Below, in pieces: positions 62,404-64,000 of a stretch of 64,000 nucleotides of DNA (position 1 is the stretch's first letter; the number at the start of each line of letters is the position of its first letter). This DNA comes from Novakomyces olei (taxonomy: Eukaryota > Ascomycota > Novakomycetes > Novakomycetales > Novakomycetaceae), in contig JADEYG010000003.1 of assembly GCA_016906335.1 (NCBI GenBank), positions 310,001-374,000 of the forward strand, given 5' to 3'. The position numbers were made by a program, and so were the translations under genes. The notes beneath the pieces were generated by a model. It was not told the DNA's origin, searched no databases, and was given only the letters and a program-made list of their open reading frames with translations.

Positions 62404-63926
62404 GCTCAGCCGTCAGAAAGCTTGCAGCAAAAGCGGCCGATAGGAAAACCCAAGTTTGTTGTTCGTATATTTGGAGACGAGGACAAGTATGGGAGGCGAA
62501 GAACGGAGCTTCTTATAAATCGTCAAGTACTACAGTCTATTGCGGCGATAAGACAAATTAGACTGGTTTTTTTTTTACCCTTTTCTCCTATAAAGCCGCA
62601 TGATTGTGTACATGAACGAAAAATCGCCGTACCACCGCTTGGGAAAGTATAGAAAAAGAATAAAAATCGGAATGCGAGTCGTTTGAGTGTGCTGCATGAT
62701 ATAATTATTTGATCTAATATTAACAGATAAACGAAAAAGAATACTTGCATAATACAGCAAAAGTCTACGGAAATCGTGTGTCCCAAGTACTAAATTACTT
62801 ACTAGTATGCTGTAAATAACAAATGCAAGAGAAAAAGTATGTAAATCCAGGTGCGTATAGCGTCATAGCACAATTTTCCAACGAAAATTTCAAAAAGATA
62901 AGCGACGGCCGAGTTTTCACGAGTACTTGAGAATATTAAAGCGTTTCACGTAGCTAGCTATACACTGCACGTCATAAGACAAGGGACAGTGAAGGGCATA
63001 TATAGGATATTAGGAGTGAGCTTTACGAGTTGGCTAGAAATTTGTTGAGCGTAGTGGCAAAACGAAGCACTAATTGTATGACTTTACAACACATTGATTT
63101 CATTGGCGACCAGAGTAACGGGAGCTTTTGTCCAATTAGTATTTTCCATTGCTGATCAATGACTTCATTTTCGTGGACTGAGTTTCCGTTATCTGCTCCG
63201 GAATTTCGCGCGCCCATGATTGGCGCCCACATTATTTCCAGCGAATATTGCCGATCATAGCGAATAACTGGGTTAAGACGGCTTTTTTACGGCTTATTAA
63301 TTATTTATATGCATGTATTACTTGAATGTTTTTCACTATAACGTGAACAATCTAAGGGTCCTCTACGTTGCTTTATTTTACGATGGATTTGGGTCCAGGC
63401 ATACTGATAACTAATGTTGCAAGTTTAAAACACTTTTTATACCCTCGCATGATCTATACTTATTGCAATGAGCAAATTTTTTCTGTCCTTTGCGCAGGTG
63501 GCAAATGATGCAATTCACAGGAGAAGAGTTTTATTCGATTGTTCGTGTGCAGTCAAGTGTTGTTGTGGGCGAATAATCCTCATAGAATAGATATGTATTA
63601 AATTTTGGTAAGCCTTTTCCTCATATTAAGTAATCAAGTAGTTGATTGGTTGATGCATTAATTAGTTAATCTCGTTGAAATATGAATCTATTATCCCCTT
63701 ATAATAATACACCTGCCGACTCACTCAGTGATTAAAACAAGGCTTCCATGTGCCAGTTGTCTGACTTTAGCTTTACAGGATCTCACTCAAAAATACATAG
63801 TTATATATATAGCCCAAGCGAACCCTCATACCATTCAGGGATTTAGCTAAAGCAATCGAGAGTTTCTAATTCATTTAATTTATCATAGGAACAAATTCCA
63901 ACCTATATTCACAACAATTTCTCAAT

Positions 63927-63997
<71 letters not shown>

Positions 63998-64000
63998 TTT
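62404..64000. other. 1.6-kb right-end intergenic region, no gene seen
   Basis: Upstream of the amino acid permease gene and out to the window edge. It is AT-rich. A 69-codon minus-strand frame (63232-63023) has no recognisable character. The last 80 bases are a TTTA microsatellite. Confidence 0.4.
63923..64000. repeat. (TTTA)n microsatellite running off the window
   Basis: At least 19 perfect copies continue to the last base of the window, so the full length is unknown. The same tetramer occurs at 14161-14279. Confidence 0.95.

Noticed and set aside
1-64000. Mobile elements, viral fossils, CRISPR arrays, rRNA genes
   Set aside because: No transposase, reverse transcriptase, capsid, long terminal repeat, spaced repeat array or rRNA core sequence was recognised on either strand; repeats seen are simple-sequence arrays.

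Overview
The window is nuclear DNA from a fungus, most likely an ascomycete yeast or yeast-like species. The evidence is a mixed set of fungal genes: the response-regulator/HSF factor SKN7, TPS1, a Zn2Cys6 regulator, a GH16 wall enzyme and a complex I accessory subunit. Introns are short and regular, with GTAAG/GTATG donors and a CTAAC or CTGAC branch point a few to about 20 bases from the acceptor. CTG codons fall at conserved leucines, so the genetic code looks standard. Retained complex I, a CYP504-like P450 and three large GT2 enzymes argue against Saccharomyces or Schizosaccharomyces and fit an early-diverging or filamentous-type ascomycete. The species cannot be named from this window. 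No rRNA, tRNA, CRISPR array, retroelement or DNA transposon was recognised.

Region 1-25.6 kb is dense housekeeping DNA, with twelve genes on both strands. They are: an unidentified gene cut by the left edge; a complex I B14.7/NDUFA11-like subunit; a tiny spliced single-pass membrane protein; an AP beta adaptin (AP-1 type); EXO1; a HAD/Swiss-army-knife-type protein; an Ariadne-type RBR ubiquitin ligase; eIF2B epsilon; SKN7 divergent from TPS1; a mitochondrial type II peroxiredoxin; and an unidentified coiled-coil protein. Most of these need splicing, and several first exons were found only by reconstructing splice sites, including a 17-base microexon in SKN7. Microsatellites sit in many promoters. 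The most extreme is a run of about 470 bp of TATAAA hexamers that fills nearly the whole space in front of EXO1.

Region 27-43.5 kb looks like a cell-surface neighbourhood. It has two secreted cysteine-rich proteins of similar build, a membrane-anchored GH16 beta-glucan enzyme and three tandem copies of a roughly 900-residue membrane GT2 glycosyltransferase. The GT2 copies share an unidentified N-terminal domain and show a sharp patch of near-identity that suggests gene conversion. An APC5-like gene with an unusually early stop and a Ctr copper transporter follow.

Region 48-62.4 kb resembles a catabolic or specialised-metabolism cluster: a CYP504-like P450, an amino acid/choline-type permease, a GMC oxidoreductase divergent from a short-chain dehydrogenase, a Zn2Cys6 regulator and a second amino acid permease. 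The last 1.6 kb shows no gene and ends inside a TTTA microsatellite.
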